A stretch of 64,000 nucleotides of DNA, from assembly GCA_964628035.1 (NCBI GenBank), contig CAZVPI010000012.1:1-64000 (forward strand), in the 5' to 3' direction. Below, in pieces: positions 44,982 through 53,654 of this stretch. The number at the start of each line of letters is the position of its first letter. Within the stretch, counting starts at the first letter, position 1. Under the pieces are notes generated by a model, which did not search any database, was not told where the DNA came from, and saw only the letters and a program-made list of their open reading frames with translations. This stretch comes from UBA2199 sp964628035. GTDB lineage: Bacteria > Acidobacteriota > Aminicenantia > UBA2199. Both the position numbers and the translations under genes were made by a program.

Positions 44982-45875
44982 CTACTCTCTTATGAATTTT
45001 CTGAGCGAAAGGAACGAGGAAAAGAGCCCGATGCCGGCGCCGGTGGCGACGAGCCGCCAGAAGATGCTGGGCGGCAGCTCGCGGAAGTCGATCACCCCCT
45101 TGACCACCTGGTGGATGAAGCCCGCGTAGAGCGGGAAGGCGCGCACGGCGGCCAGCAGCAGCCCGCAGGCCAGCGCCCCGCCCAGCGATCCCAGGATCAG
45201 CCCCTCGAGCAGGAAGGGGACGCGGACGTAGGCGTCGGTGGCCCCGACCAGGCGCAGGATGGTGATCTCCTCGCGGCGCGTGAAGATGTTGAGCTTCACC
45301 ACGTTGAAGATGATGAAGGCCGAGACGACCAGCAGGATGGCGCTCAGGAACAGCCCGGCGAACGAGGCGAACCTCTTGATGGTGGCGATCTTGCGCGCCC
45401 AGTCGCTGTTGAGCTGGACGCTCTCCACCAGCGGGCTGCGGCGGATGTCGGCGATGAACGACTCGATGGCCACGAGGCGGTCGGCGTCGGGGCGGAAGCG
45501 GGCGCGGATCGAGGCCGGGAAGGGGGAGGCGGCGAATTCGGCCAGGATGTACTCCAGCTCGGGGAACTCGCGGGCGAAATCGGCCCGCGCCTGGTCGCGG
45601 CTGGTGAGTCCGACCTCCTGGACCAGCAGGCTGGCGCCGACGCGGCGCGTCAGCGCCTCGACGGCGTCGGAGCCGGCGTCGTCGCGGAGATAGAAGATGG
45701 CCTCGACGTGGTCGCTCAGGCGGCTGATGGCGCGGTCGAGGTGGAAGGAGAGGAAGCCGAAGATGCCCGGGACCAGCAGGGTGAAGGCGATGATGCCCAG
45801 GCAGAGGAAGTTGACCGACTTGTTGCGCAGGATGCTGGAAACGGCCCCCTGCAGCGCGCGCCAGGCGAAGCGCAT
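44982..45875 (-). CDS. ftsX: Cell division protein FtsX
   Basis: A 297-residue four-helix membrane protein that with FtsE regulates peptidoglycan hydrolases at the septum. One helix lies near 22-45, followed by an extracytoplasmic loop of about 120 residues (to about 165). The remaining three helices sit in the FtsX/ABC-permease domain. EEITILRLVGATDAYVRVPFLLEG is the conserved cytoplasmic coupling loop. It follows ftsE by 2 nt. The 3' end abuts the repeat shared with the convergent aminotransferase gene. Confidence 0.88.
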   Translation of the reverse strand: MRFAWRALQGAVSSILRNKSVNFLCLGIIAFTLLVPGIFGFLSFHLDRAISRLSDHVEAIFYLRDDAGSDAVEALTRRVGASLLVQEVGLTSRDQARADFAREFPELEYILAEFAASPFPASIRARFRPDADRLVAIESFIADIRRSPLVESVQLNSDWARKIATIKRFASFAGLFLSAILLVVSAFIIFNVVKLNIFTRREEITILRLVGATDAYVRVPFLLEGLILGSLGGALACGLLLAAVRAFPLYAGFIHQVVKGVIDFRELPPSIFWRLVATGAGIGLFSSFLSLRKFIRE

Positions 45876-45877
45876 GG

Positions 45878-46552
45878 TCAGCCCGCCTCGCAGGGGCGGT
45901 CGAGCACCAGCTGCCCCTTGTCCAGCTTGATGATGCGCTTGGGGAAGAGGTTGATCAGGTTGAGGTCGTGGGTGGCGATGAGGGTGGTGATGCCGCTGGC
46001 GTTGATGCGCTCGAAGATGCGGATGATCTCGATCGACAGCTCGGTGTCGAGGTTGCCCGTGGGCTCGTCGGCGATGAGGATCTTGGGGTTGCCGATGACG
46101 GCGCGGGCGATGGCCACCCGCTGCTGCTCGCCGCCGGAGATGTGCGCGGTCAGGTAGCGCTTGCGGTGGCTGAGGCCGACCAGGGCCAGGGTGCTGTTGA
46201 CCTTGTTCTCGATGGCGGCGCGCTTCTCGCCGCGCACCAGCAGGGGGATGGCCACGTTTTCCTGCACCGTGCGGTTCATCAGCAGCTTGAAGTCCTGGAA
46301 GACGATGCCGATCTGGCGGCGCAGGCGGTACAGGCGGTGGCGGGGGATGAGCGTGCTGTTGACCGAGTCGATGAGGATCTGCCCCTTGGTCGGCTCCTCC
46401 TCCTTGGTGATCAGCTTGAGCAGGGTCGACTTGCCGGCCCCCGAGGCGCCGGTGAGGAAGAGGAACTCGCCGCGCTCGATCTCCAGGTTGATGTCGCTCA
46501 GGGCCTCGTTGCTGCGGTAGTATTGCTTGTAGACATGGAAGAACTGGATCAC
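45878..46552 (-). CDS. ftsE: Cell division ATP-binding protein FtsE
   Basis: A 224-residue ABC ATPase partner of FtsX. Walker A GASGAGKST, Q-loop GIVFQDFKLL, signature ISGGEQQRVAIARA, Walker B ILIADEPTGNLD and switch His in IATHDLNL. Its ATG overlaps the transketolase C-terminal subunit gene by 4 bp. Confidence 0.93.
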   Translation of the reverse strand: MIQFFHVYKQYYRSNEALSDINLEIERGEFLFLTGASGAGKSTLLKLITKEEEPTKGQILIDSVNSTLIPRHRLYRLRRQIGIVFQDFKLLMNRTVQENVAIPLLVRGEKRAAIENKVNSTLALVGLSHRKRYLTAHISGGEQQRVAIARAVIGNPKILIADEPTGNLDTELSIEIIRIFERINASGITTLIATHDLNLINLFPKRIIKLDKGQLVLDRPCEAG

Positions 46553-47484
46553 GGCCGGTCGAGGAGGCGCCGGCCGGCGGCGGCGATGTCGGCGGCGGTC
46601 AGCCGGAAATGGGCATACAGGTCCTCGGGCTTGCCGGAGCGGCCGAACTGGCCGTCCATGCCCATCAGGGTCATCGGCACCGGGTGGCGCTGGACGAGGA
46701 ACTCGGCGCAGGCCGAGCCCAGGCCGCCGCGCACCGAGTGGTCCTCGACGGTGAGCAGGCGCCCGGCGCGGCGCACGAGGCCGAGCAGGGTGTCGCCGTC
46801 CAGGGGCTGCAGGCTGGAACAGTTGAGGACCGCCGCCGCCACCCCCTGCGCGGCCAGGATCTCGGCCGCCTGCAGCGCCTTCTCCACCATCGCCCCCATG
46901 GCCGCCAGGACGAGGTCGCCGCCCTCGCGCAGCACCGGGGCGCGCCCGGGCTGGAAGCGATGGCCGGCGGGAAGCACGGTCGGCAGGTTGCCTCGCGTCA
47001 GGCGGATGAAGAACGGGCCGGGCGCGGCGGCGGCGTACTCGACAACGGCGGCCGTCTCGACGGCATCGGCCGGCACGAGGACGGTGAGCCCGGGCAGGCT
47101 GCGCGCCAGGGCCACGTCCTCCAGCGCCTGGTGGGTGGCGCCGTCCTCGCCGACCCCCAGGCCGGCGTGCGTCCCGACCAGCTTGACGTTGGCCCCGTTG
47201 TAGCAGACCGACTGGCGCACCTGGTCGAAGGCGCGGCCGATGAGGAAGGCGCAGAACGAGCTGGCGAACACCGTCTTCCCGGTCAGGGCCAGGCCGGCGG
47301 CGGTCGAGACCATGTCCTGCTCGGCCAGGCCCATGTCGAAGAAACGCTCGGGGAACTCGCGGGCGAAGACCTGCGTCTGCGTCGACTTGGCCAGGTCGGC
47401 GTCGAGGACGACCAGGTCGGGATTGGCCCGACCCAGCCGCAGCAGGGCCTGGCCGTAGGCGTTGCGCAGGCTTTCAGCGGCCAT
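46549..47484 (-). CDS. Transketolase, C-terminal subunit
   Basis: A 311-residue protein corresponding to the pyrimidine-binding and C-terminal domains of transketolase. It shows DADLAKSTQTQVFAREFP, FFDMGLAEQDMVSTAAGLA (the catalytic Glu in LAEQ) and LVGTHAGLGVGEDGATHQALED. It pairs with the N-terminal subunit encoded immediately upstream (11-bp overlap), giving a split transketolase for the pentose phosphate pathway. A DXP-synthase-like function is less likely, as no DXS-specific order is seen. Confidence 0.88.
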   Translation of the reverse strand: MAAESLRNAYGQALLRLGRANPDLVVLDADLAKSTQTQVFAREFPERFFDMGLAEQDMVSTAAGLALTGKTVFASSFCAFLIGRAFDQVRQSVCYNGANVKLVGTHAGLGVGEDGATHQALEDVALARSLPGLTVLVPADAVETAAVVEYAAAAPGPFFIRLTRGNLPTVLPAGHRFQPGRAPVLREGGDLVLAAMGAMVEKALQAAEILAAQGVAAAVLNCSSLQPLDGDTLLGLVRRAGRLLTVEDHSVRGGLGSACAEFLVQRHPVPMTLMGMDGQFGRSGKPEDLYAHFRLTAADIAAAGRRLLDRP

Positions 47485-48301
47485 CGCCCAGCTCCATCAG
47501 CGCCTGTTCCGTCTCGGCGGCATTGGGCGCCTGGCCGTGGAAGGCGACGTTGTCCTCCATGAACGAAACGCCCTTGCCCTTGACGGTGCGGGCGATGACC
47601 AGGGTGGGGCGCTGGCGCTCGCGGGCGAAGGCGGCCAGGGCGGCCTCGATCTGGCCGAAGTCGTGGCCGTCGATCTCCTCCACGTGCCAGCGGAAGGCCT
47701 GCCACTTGTCGCGCAGGGGGGCGATGTCCTTGATGGCGCTCACCCGGCCGTCGATCTGCAGGTCGTTGTAGTCCAGGAAGACGCAGAGGTTGCTCAGTTT
47801 GCGGAAGCCGGCGGTCATGGCCGCCTCCCAGACCTGGCCCTCCTGCGACTCGCCGTCGCCGATCAGGGCAAAGACGCGGGCCGGGATGCCCGACAGGCGC
47901 AGGCCCAGGGCCATGCCGCAGGCCATCGACAGGCCCTGGCCCAGGGATCCCGTCGAGGCCTCGACGCCGGGGGTGTCCAGGCGGTGCGGGTGGCCCTGCA
48001 GGCAGGAATCGGCCTGGCGCAGGCGGTCCAGCGCCGACAGCGGCAGGAAGCCGCGCTCGGCCAGGGCGGCGTAGAGGACGGGCGCGGCGTGCCCCTTGGA
48101 GAGGACGAAGCGGTCGCGGTCGGGGAGGGTGGGCTGGAGCGGGTCGAGGCGCATGTGGCGGAAATAGAGAAAGGCGAGGATCTCGACCGCCGAGAGCGAT
48201 CCACCGGGATGGCCCGAGGCGGCCCGGGAGATCATGCGCACGATGTGCAGGCGCATGCGGCGGGCGGTCTCGGCCAGCTGGATGCGTTCCTGCTCGTTCA
48301 T
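47474..48301 (-). CDS. Transketolase, N-terminal (TPP-binding) subunit
   Basis: A 275-residue protein corresponding to the first domain of transketolase. The TPP/Mg motif is GDGESQEGQVWEAAMTAG...LDYNDLQIDG. It also shows GHPGGSLSAVEILAFLYF and LSKGHAAPVLYAAL. Together with the overlapping C-terminal subunit it forms the two-gene transketolase common in many bacteria and archaea. Confidence 0.9.
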   Translation of the reverse strand: MNEQERIQLAETARRMRLHIVRMISRAASGHPGGSLSAVEILAFLYFRHMRLDPLQPTLPDRDRFVLSKGHAAPVLYAALAERGFLPLSALDRLRQADSCLQGHPHRLDTPGVEASTGSLGQGLSMACGMALGLRLSGIPARVFALIGDGESQEGQVWEAAMTAGFRKLSNLCVFLDYNDLQIDGRVSAIKDIAPLRDKWQAFRWHVEEIDGHDFGQIEAALAAFARERQRPTLVIARTVKGKGVSFMEDNVAFHGQAPNAAETEQALMELGDGR

Positions 48302-48326
48302 GCGCGGGCCCCGGCGGCGGCCGGGG

Positions 48327-49049
48327 TCAAGCCTCCGCGTCGTCGTCGATTTTCCGGTACAGGATGCGCCCGCAGCTCTCGCAGACCATCAGGTCGGTCG
48401 AGAGGATCATCTCGCTCAGGATCTGCGGGCGGATCTTGATGTTGCAGACGCCGCAAAAGTCGCTGTGCACGTAGGAGACGACCTTGCCGGCCTTCTTGAC
48501 GAAGAGGTTGTCGTAGACCTTGAGCAGCTTGGGCTCGACCCGGGCGCGCAGCTCCTTCTTGCCGTGCGTCTCCTCGGCCAGCTTGTTGCGGTGGTATTCC
48601 AGGTTGCGCTGCATGTCCTGGATCTGCTGGTTGTAGGTTGCGGCGATCTTCTGGAACGCGCTCTCGGCCTCGCGGATGGAGCCCATGATCTCGTCCGATT
48701 CGATCATCTTCTCGATGATCTTCTCTTCCACGGCGACGATGTTGGCTTCCTCGAACTTGATCTCGTTGCTGAAGCCCTGGAATTCCTTGTTGGTCGTCAC
48801 CTTCTTCATCTGTTCCTTGTATTTGCCGATCTTGTCGCGGATGGCGACGATCTCGCGCTCCAGCTTCTTCCTCTCCTCGCCGTTGGTCTGCAGCCGCTTC
48901 TTGGCCTTTTCGATCATGTCGGAGCGGGAGTCGCGCTCGTCCTCCAGCTCCTTGATTTTGAGGGGGATGTCCTTGATGACGGCCTCGATCTCCTTGAGCT
49001 GGTCGTCCTTCAGCTGCAGCGCGTACAAGATGTCAAGTCCTTCTTTCAA
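48327..49049 (-). CDS. CT398-like coiled-coil protein with C-terminal zinc ribbon
   Basis: A 240-residue protein. Residues about 10-180 are a long charged coiled coil (heptad-like EAVIKDIPLKIKELEDER). The C-terminal zinc ribbon has CGVCNIKIRP and CESCGRIL. It resembles the zinc-ribbon/CT398 family found near RNA-degradation and flagellar genes; its function is unproven. The start codon is a TTG at 49049 preceded by AAGGAG with 6 nt spacing. First gene before the transketolase-ftsEX cluster (25-bp gap to tkt). Confidence 0.82.
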   Translation of the reverse strand: MKEGLDILYALQLKDDQLKEIEAVIKDIPLKIKELEDERDSRSDMIEKAKKRLQTNGEERKKLEREIVAIRDKIGKYKEQMKKVTTNKEFQGFSNEIKFEEANIVAVEEKIIEKMIESDEIMGSIREAESAFQKIAATYNQQIQDMQRNLEYHRNKLAEETHGKKELRARVEPKLLKVYDNLFVKKAGKVVSYVHSDFCGVCNIKIRPQILSEMILSTDLMVCESCGRILYRKIDDDAEA

Positions 49050-49077
49050 GAAAACTCCTTGTGCAGGGCGCTTCTAC

Positions 49078-49150
49078 TGGGCCTACCAGGATTCGAACCT
49101 GGAACCGACCGGTTATGAGCCGGCAGCTCTAGCCGTTGAGCTATAGACCC
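49078..49150 (-). tRNA. tRNA with anticodon CAT (elongator Met or Ile2)
   Basis: A 73-nt cloverleaf on the minus strand. Acceptor stem GGGTCTA/TAGGCCC, D-arm AGCTCAACGGCTAGAGC, anticodon loop CTCATAA and T-arm CAGGTTCGAATCCTG. A CAT anticodon without the initiator's unpaired first base suggests elongator tRNA-Met or tRNA-Ile2 (lysidine-modified); the sequence alone does not settle this. CCA is not encoded. Confidence 0.93.
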
Positions 49151-49240
49151 GAGCCAAGGGCAAGAGTAGCAAAATCACGCCCGGCTGTCAATACTAAGGA
49201 GACCGCAGGAACGAAAGATCACAATCTAAGAACGCGACAA

Positions 49241-49500
49241 AGAACTATTCAGCAACTTGAAGACGCACCGGTCCATCAAGGTACCACGTACCATGTACCA
49301 CGTACCATGGTAAAGGCAGAAACGTGATCACTGGAGGCATTGGTTTTCAACGTGGTACGTGGTACATGGTATCTCATCTTTAATTCGTTCAGTTTCTCCC
49401 GAGTTCCATGTACTGCGAACCATGGTAAAGGCAGAAGAATAGACACTGGAGGGCGTCGGGTATCAACTTGGTACGTGGTACGTGGTACATGGTACCTCAT
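49241..49500 (+). repeat. GTACCAC-type inverted repeats, copies F and G in tandem
   Basis: Copy F (49241-49375) has flank GAACTATTCAGCAACTTG, GTACCAC/GTACCAT arms, core GGTAAAGGCAGAAACGTG, ACTGGAGGCATTGGTTTTCAA and right arm GTGGTACGTGGTACATGG. Copy G (about 49397-49500) repeats arm, core GGTAAAGGCAGAAGAATAG, CTGGAGGGCGTCGGG and right arm. The junctions share TATCTCATCTTTAATT / TACCTCATCTTTAGTT, indicating duplication. The 412-bp gap between the tRNA and the TraF-like gene holds nothing else. Confidence 0.88.
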
Positions 49501-49525
49501 CTTTAGTTTGCTGAGTTTCTCCTGG

Positions 49526-49555
49526 TTGACAATTTTTGTCTATTGGGTGTATGGT
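49526..49555 (+). promoter_or_regulatory. Promoter of the TraF-like gene (leaderless)
   Basis: TTGACA (49526-49531), 18-bp spacer, TATGGT (49550-49555), 7 nt to the ATG at 49563. Confidence 0.65.
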
Positions 49556-49562
49556 TTGGCCA

Positions 49563-50729
49563 ATGAAAAAATTTGCGCTGCTGGCCTTTTTGGCGGTGTT
49601 CGCCCTGCCCCTGCGCGCCTTCTTCCCCTTCTTCCACGGCGCCCGCTCGCTGGCCCTCGGCTATTCCTCCCTGGCTTTCAACTACGACGTCAATTCCCTT
49701 TTCCTGAACCCGGCGCTGCTGGCCACGCTGACCGTGCCCCTGGCCGGCTACCAGTACGGCGACAGCCGCATCGATTTCCGCGACGCCGCCGGCGCCTTGG
49801 CCGCGGCCCGGGGCTTCCCGCTGGAGAGCTTCCAGGACCTCGACGGGGCCGGCCGCGCCGAGGTCCTGGCCTACCTGCGCAGCGCCTTCGCCGCCGGCCC
49901 GGTCATCAGCGGCTTCCGCTCCCGCGGCCCCGGCTACGCCGGCAAGGGCTATGCCGTGGCCATCACCACCGTGGACGCCGCCGTGGTCGCGCCGCTGGCT
50001 TCCCCGCTCCTCGACGGGCCGGACGACGAGGTCAGCGCCGCCGACATCGCCGCGCTGCGCGTCCGCTTCACCGGCCTGCGCTACACCGATTATTCCCTGG
50101 CCGTGGGCGTCCCCCTTTCCCAGGGTGTGACCCTGGGGGCCACGCTCCATTACCTGAAGGGCAGGCAGGCGGTCGTGGACCTCGGCTTGGCCGCCGAGCC
50201 GTTCACGCCGTTCGCCGATGCCGGAGACCTAGCGCAGGCGGCCTGGACGGCCGCCGCCGACCCGTTCAGCCGCCTGGCCTTCGACGCCGGCGCCGCCGTC
50301 GACATCGGGCCCAGTTTCAAGGCCGGGGTGACGGTGAGGAACGCCAACCACCCCGAGATCGAAACCGCCGCCGGCCCGCTGCGCCTGGCCCGCCGGCTGG
50401 TGGCCGGGCTGGCCTTCCGCCCCGACCCGCAGCTGACCCTGGTGCTGGACGTCGACCTGGCCGCCGCCGAGCTTTTTCCGGGCGGCGGCGAGGCCCAGCC
50501 GCTGGCGCTGGGCGTGGAGAAGGGGCTGTTCCGCAGCAAGCTGCTGCTGCGCGCCGGGCTGTGGAGCGACCTGGAGGCCAGGTACCTGGTGGGCCGGCGG
50601 GCCAACGTCCTGTACGGCCTGGGCTGCGGCTTCAACCTGGGCCATTTCCTGGTCGACCTGGCCCTGGCCCTGGATTCCCAGGGGCGTGTGAAAAATCTCG
50701 GCCTCTCGGGATTTTACGCGCTGCGCTGA
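49563..50729 (+). CDS. TraF/PorV-like outer-membrane barrel protein
   Basis: A 388-residue exported protein with a signal peptide (KFALLAFLAVFALPLRA). The start of the mature part, ARSLALGYSSLAFNYDVNSLFLNPALLA, is the typical N-terminus of TraF-like and PorV/UPF0164-type barrels. Many alternating strands follow and the protein ends in an aromatic/charged strand (GLSGFYALR). Likely outer membrane; function unknown. Monocistronic: pilB has its own promoter 14 nt downstream. Confidence 0.72.
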   Translation: MKKFALLAFLAVFALPLRAFFPFFHGARSLALGYSSLAFNYDVNSLFLNPALLATLTVPLAGYQYGDSRIDFRDAAGALAAARGFPLESFQDLDGAGRAEVLAYLRSAFAAGPVISGFRSRGPGYAGKGYAVAITTVDAAVVAPLASPLLDGPDDEVSAADIAALRVRFTGLRYTDYSLAVGVPLSQGVTLGATLHYLKGRQAVVDLGLAAEPFTPFADAGDLAQAAWTAAADPFSRLAFDAGAAVDIGPSFKAGVTVRNANHPEIETAAGPLRLARRLVAGLAFRPDPQLTLVLDVDLAAAELFPGGGEAQPLALGVEKGLFRSKLLLRAGLWSDLEARYLVGRRANVLYGLGCGFNLGHFLVDLALALDSQGRVKNLGLSGFYALR

Positions 50730-50742
50730 CGAGGTGAAAAAA

Positions 50743-50771
50743 TTGACAATTCGTTTTTCATCCTCTACAAT
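50743..50771 (+). promoter_or_regulatory. Promoter of the pil operon (leaderless)
   Basis: TTGACA (50743-50748), 17-bp spacer, TACAAT (50766-50771), 8 nt to the ATG at 50780. No sigma-54 -24/-12 element is seen before pilB although a PilR-type activator is encoded downstream. Confidence 0.8.
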
Positions 50772-50779
50772 ATGATCCA

Positions 50780-52495
50780 ATGGCTATGCGACTAGGAGAT
50801 TTTCTTATCAAGGAAAGGAAGCTGACGGAGGAGAAGCTGCAGCACGCCCTGGACGTGCAGAAGAAGGAGCCGGGCAAGCTGGGCAGCATCCTCATCCGTT
50901 TGGGGCATGTCACCGAGGAGGACATCGCCCAGGTGCTGAGCAAGCAGTTCGGCTATCCCTCGATCAACCTCACCAAGTTCGAGATCGACGAGAAGGTGAT
51001 CGAGCTGATCAAGCCCGACATTGCCCGCAAGCACGTGGTCATCCCCATCCACCGCATCGGCTCCAACCTCACCCTGGCCATGGCCGACCCCTCGAACCTC
51101 TTCGTGCAGGAGGAGATCCGCTTCTCCACCAACCTGCGCATCCAGGCGGTCATCGCGCCCGAGTCGTCGATCCTGCAGGCCATCGACAAGTACTACGGCT
51201 CCTCCACCGGCATCGAGGCCCAGAAGTTCCTCGACGAGATCGAGCTGAGCGAGGATTCCAGCGTCGAGGTCATGGAGATGAAGGAGGACGAGCTTTCGGT
51301 CGACGGCGACATCGACGAGGACGCCCCGGCCATCAAGCTGGTCAACCTCATCTTCAACGACGCCATCATCAAGGGGGCTTCGGACATCCACTTCGAGCCC
51401 TACGAGAAGGAATTCCGCGTGCGCCTGCGCATCGACGGCGTGCTGCACGAGTACATGAAGCCGCCGATGAACCTGAAGAACAAGGTCACCTCCCGCCTCA
51501 AGCTGATCTCCGGCATCGACATCGCCGAGAAGCGCCTGCCCCAGGACGGACGCATCAAGACCAAGATCGACACCGGCACGGCCAAGAAGGTCGTCGACAT
51601 GCGCGTCTCCTCGCTGCCGACCATCCACGGCGAGAAGGTCGTCATCCGCATCCTGGACAAGGACCAGCTCAAGCTCGACCTGACCCAGCTCGGCTTCGAG
51701 CCCTCCTCGCTGCAGAAATTCGAACGCAACATCAAGGAGCCCTGGGGCATCATCCTGGTCACCGGCCCGACCGGCTCGGGCAAGACCAACACCCTGTACT
51801 CGGCCGTCTCCAAGCTGAACGACGAGGAGGTCAACATCCTGACCGCCGAGAACCCGGTGGAATTCAACATCTTCGGCATCAACCAGGTCAACATCAAGGA
51901 GCAGATCGGCCTGACCTTCCCCGCCGCCCTGCGCACCTTCCTGCGCCAGGACCCCAACATCATCCTGGTGGGGGAGATCCGCGACTTCGAGACCGCCGAC
52001 ATCGCCATCAAGGCCGCCCTGACCGGCCACCTGGTCCTCTCGACGCTGCACACCAACGACGCCCCCTCCACCATCGCCCGCCTGATCAACATGGGCATCG
52101 AGCCCTTCCTGGTGGCCACGGCGCTGCGCCTGGTCCAGGCGCAGCGGCTCATCCGCCGCCTGTGCAGCAACTGCAAGGCGATCGCCAAGATCCCGGCCCA
52201 GACGCTGATCGAGATCGGCTTCACCCCCGAGGAGGCCAAGACGGTCCAGATCTTCGAGCCCAAGGGCTGCGACAAGTGCAACAACACCGGCTACAAGGGG
52301 CGCGTCGGGCTCTTCGAGGTCATGGAGCTCGACGAGGAGCTCCGCGAGATGGTCATGATCGGCGCCTCCACCTCCGAGCTGCGGCAGAAGGCCAAGGAGA
52401 AGGGCATGCTCACCCTGCGCATGAGCGGCCTGGAAAAGATCAAGATCGGCATGACCTCCATCGAGGAAGTCCTGCGCGAGACCACGAAGATGTAA
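50780..52495 (+). CDS. pilB: Type IV pilus assembly ATPase PilB
   Basis: A 571-residue hexameric extension ATPase. The N-terminal MshEN domain (about 1-150, with RLGHVTEEDIAQVLSKQFGYP) may bind cyclic di-GMP. The secretion ATPase core has Walker A GPTGSGKTNTLYS, the Asp box, Walker B IILVGEIRD and the His box GHLVLSTLHTNDAP. A C-terminal tetracysteine zinc motif (CSNC, CDKCNNTGY) is present. First gene of pilB-pilT-pilC-pilS-pilR. Confidence 0.94.
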   Translation: MAMRLGDFLIKERKLTEEKLQHALDVQKKEPGKLGSILIRLGHVTEEDIAQVLSKQFGYPSINLTKFEIDEKVIELIKPDIARKHVVIPIHRIGSNLTLAMADPSNLFVQEEIRFSTNLRIQAVIAPESSILQAIDKYYGSSTGIEAQKFLDEIELSEDSSVEVMEMKEDELSVDGDIDEDAPAIKLVNLIFNDAIIKGASDIHFEPYEKEFRVRLRIDGVLHEYMKPPMNLKNKVTSRLKLISGIDIAEKRLPQDGRIKTKIDTGTAKKVVDMRVSSLPTIHGEKVVIRILDKDQLKLDLTQLGFEPSSLQKFERNIKEPWGIILVTGPTGSGKTNTLYSAVSKLNDEEVNILTAENPVEFNIFGINQVNIKEQIGLTFPAALRTFLRQDPNIILVGEIRDFETADIAIKAALTGHLVLSTLHTNDAPSTIARLINMGIEPFLVATALRLVQAQRLIRRLCSNCKAIAKIPAQTLIEIGFTPEEAKTVQIFEPKGCDKCNNTGYKGRVGLFEVMELDEELREMVMIGASTSELRQKAKEKGMLTLRMSGLEKIKIGMTSIEEVLRETTKM

Positions 52496-52505
52496 GGAGG
52501 GAGAC

Positions 52506-53642
52506 ATGGCCCTGCCGCTGCCGCAACTGCTGAAGATCATGGTCGACGAGGGCGGCACCGACCTGCACATCACCACCAACTCGCCGCCGCTGATCCGCGT
52601 CCACGGCCTGCTGCGGCGCATCGAACACCCCTCGCTGTCCCCGGCCGAGACCAAGCAGATGATCTACAGCATCCTCAACGACAACCAGAAGTACAAATTC
52701 GAGGAGAACTGGGAGCTCGACTTCTCCTTCGGCATCAAGGGGCTGGCCCGCTTCCGCGCCAACGTCTTCATGCAGCGCGGCGCCGTGGCCGGCGCCTTCC
52801 GCCGCATCCCCTACGAGATCTGGTCGTTCGAGAAGCTGGGGCTGCCGCCCATCGTGCCCACCATGACCAACAAGGCGCGCGGCCTGATCCTGGTCACCGG
52901 CCCCACCGGCTCGGGCAAGACCACCACCCTGGCCTCGATGCTCGACAAGGTCAACAAGGAGCACCCGGTCCACATCATCACCATCGAGGACCCCATCGAG
53001 TACCTGCACTCGCACCGCAAGGCCATGGTCAACCAGCGCGAGCTGCACGCCGACACCAAGAGCTTCCCGCTGGCGCTGCGCTCGGTGCTGCGCGAGGACC
53101 CGGACGTGGTGCTGATCGGCGAAATGCGCGACCTGGAGACCATCCAGGCGGCCATCACCATCGCCGAGACCGGCCACCTGACCTTCGCCACCCTGCACAC
53201 CAACTCGGCGGCGCAGACGATCAACCGCATCATCGACGTCTTCCCGCCCCACCAGCAGGACCAGGTGCGCACCCAGCTGTCGATGAACCTGGAGGGCATC
53301 ATCACCCAGGCGCTGCTGCCCAAGGCCGACGGCCGCGGCCGCTGCCTGGCCGTGGAGATCCTCGTGCCCACGCCGGCCATCCGCCACCTGATCCGCGACA
53401 ACAAGATCCACCAGATCTATTCGTCCATGCAGATGGGCCAGGACAAGTACGGCATGATCACCTTCAACCAGTCGCTGGCCAACCTGTATTTCAAGCGCGA
53501 CATCTCGCTGGAGCTGGCCAAGAGCGTCTCGCACAACCCGGAGGAGCTGCAGGAACTCATCAACCGCGGCCCGACCACGCTCAGCAACCAGTTCAAGACC
53601 GCCGCCTTCGCCCAGGCGCCCAATGCCGGCAAGGTGCAATAA
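52506..53642 (+). CDS. pilT: Type IV pilus retraction ATPase PilT
   Basis: A 378-residue retraction motor. It opens LPQLLKIMVDEGGTDLHI, with Walker A GPTGSGKTTTLASM, the Asp box IEDPIEYLH, Walker B VVLIGEMRDLET and the His box GHLTFATLHTNSAAQTINRIID. The AIRHLIRDNK / MITFNQSLANLY region matches PilT's C-terminal retraction motif. It follows pilB by 10 nt with GGAGG before the start. Confidence 0.94.
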   Translation: MALPLPQLLKIMVDEGGTDLHITTNSPPLIRVHGLLRRIEHPSLSPAETKQMIYSILNDNQKYKFEENWELDFSFGIKGLARFRANVFMQRGAVAGAFRRIPYEIWSFEKLGLPPIVPTMTNKARGLILVTGPTGSGKTTTLASMLDKVNKEHPVHIITIEDPIEYLHSHRKAMVNQRELHADTKSFPLALRSVLREDPDVVLIGEMRDLETIQAAITIAETGHLTFATLHTNSAAQTINRIIDVFPPHQQDQVRTQLSMNLEGIITQALLPKADGRGRCLAVEILVPTPAIRHLIRDNKIHQIYSSMQMGQDKYGMITFNQSLANLYFKRDISLELAKSVSHNPEELQELINRGPTTLSNQFKTAAFAQAPNAGKVQ

Positions 53643-53654
53643 AAAGGGGGACCC

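Noticed and set aside
46549..48301. 1-deoxyxylulose-5-phosphate synthase reading of the split TPP enzyme
   Set aside because: Domain order and motifs fit split transketolase; DXS is a single ~620-residue chain and the interdomain pattern differs.
48676..49146. Frame ending in YQDSNLEPTGYEPAAL
   Set aside because: This string is the well-known spurious translation of a tRNA gene; it comes from the CAT-anticodon tRNA at 49078-49150.
49241..49500. CRISPR-like look of the repeated arrays
   Set aside because: Units are 7 bp, with no 28-36 bp direct repeats, no unique spacers of constant length and no cas genes; the structure is inverted, not direct.
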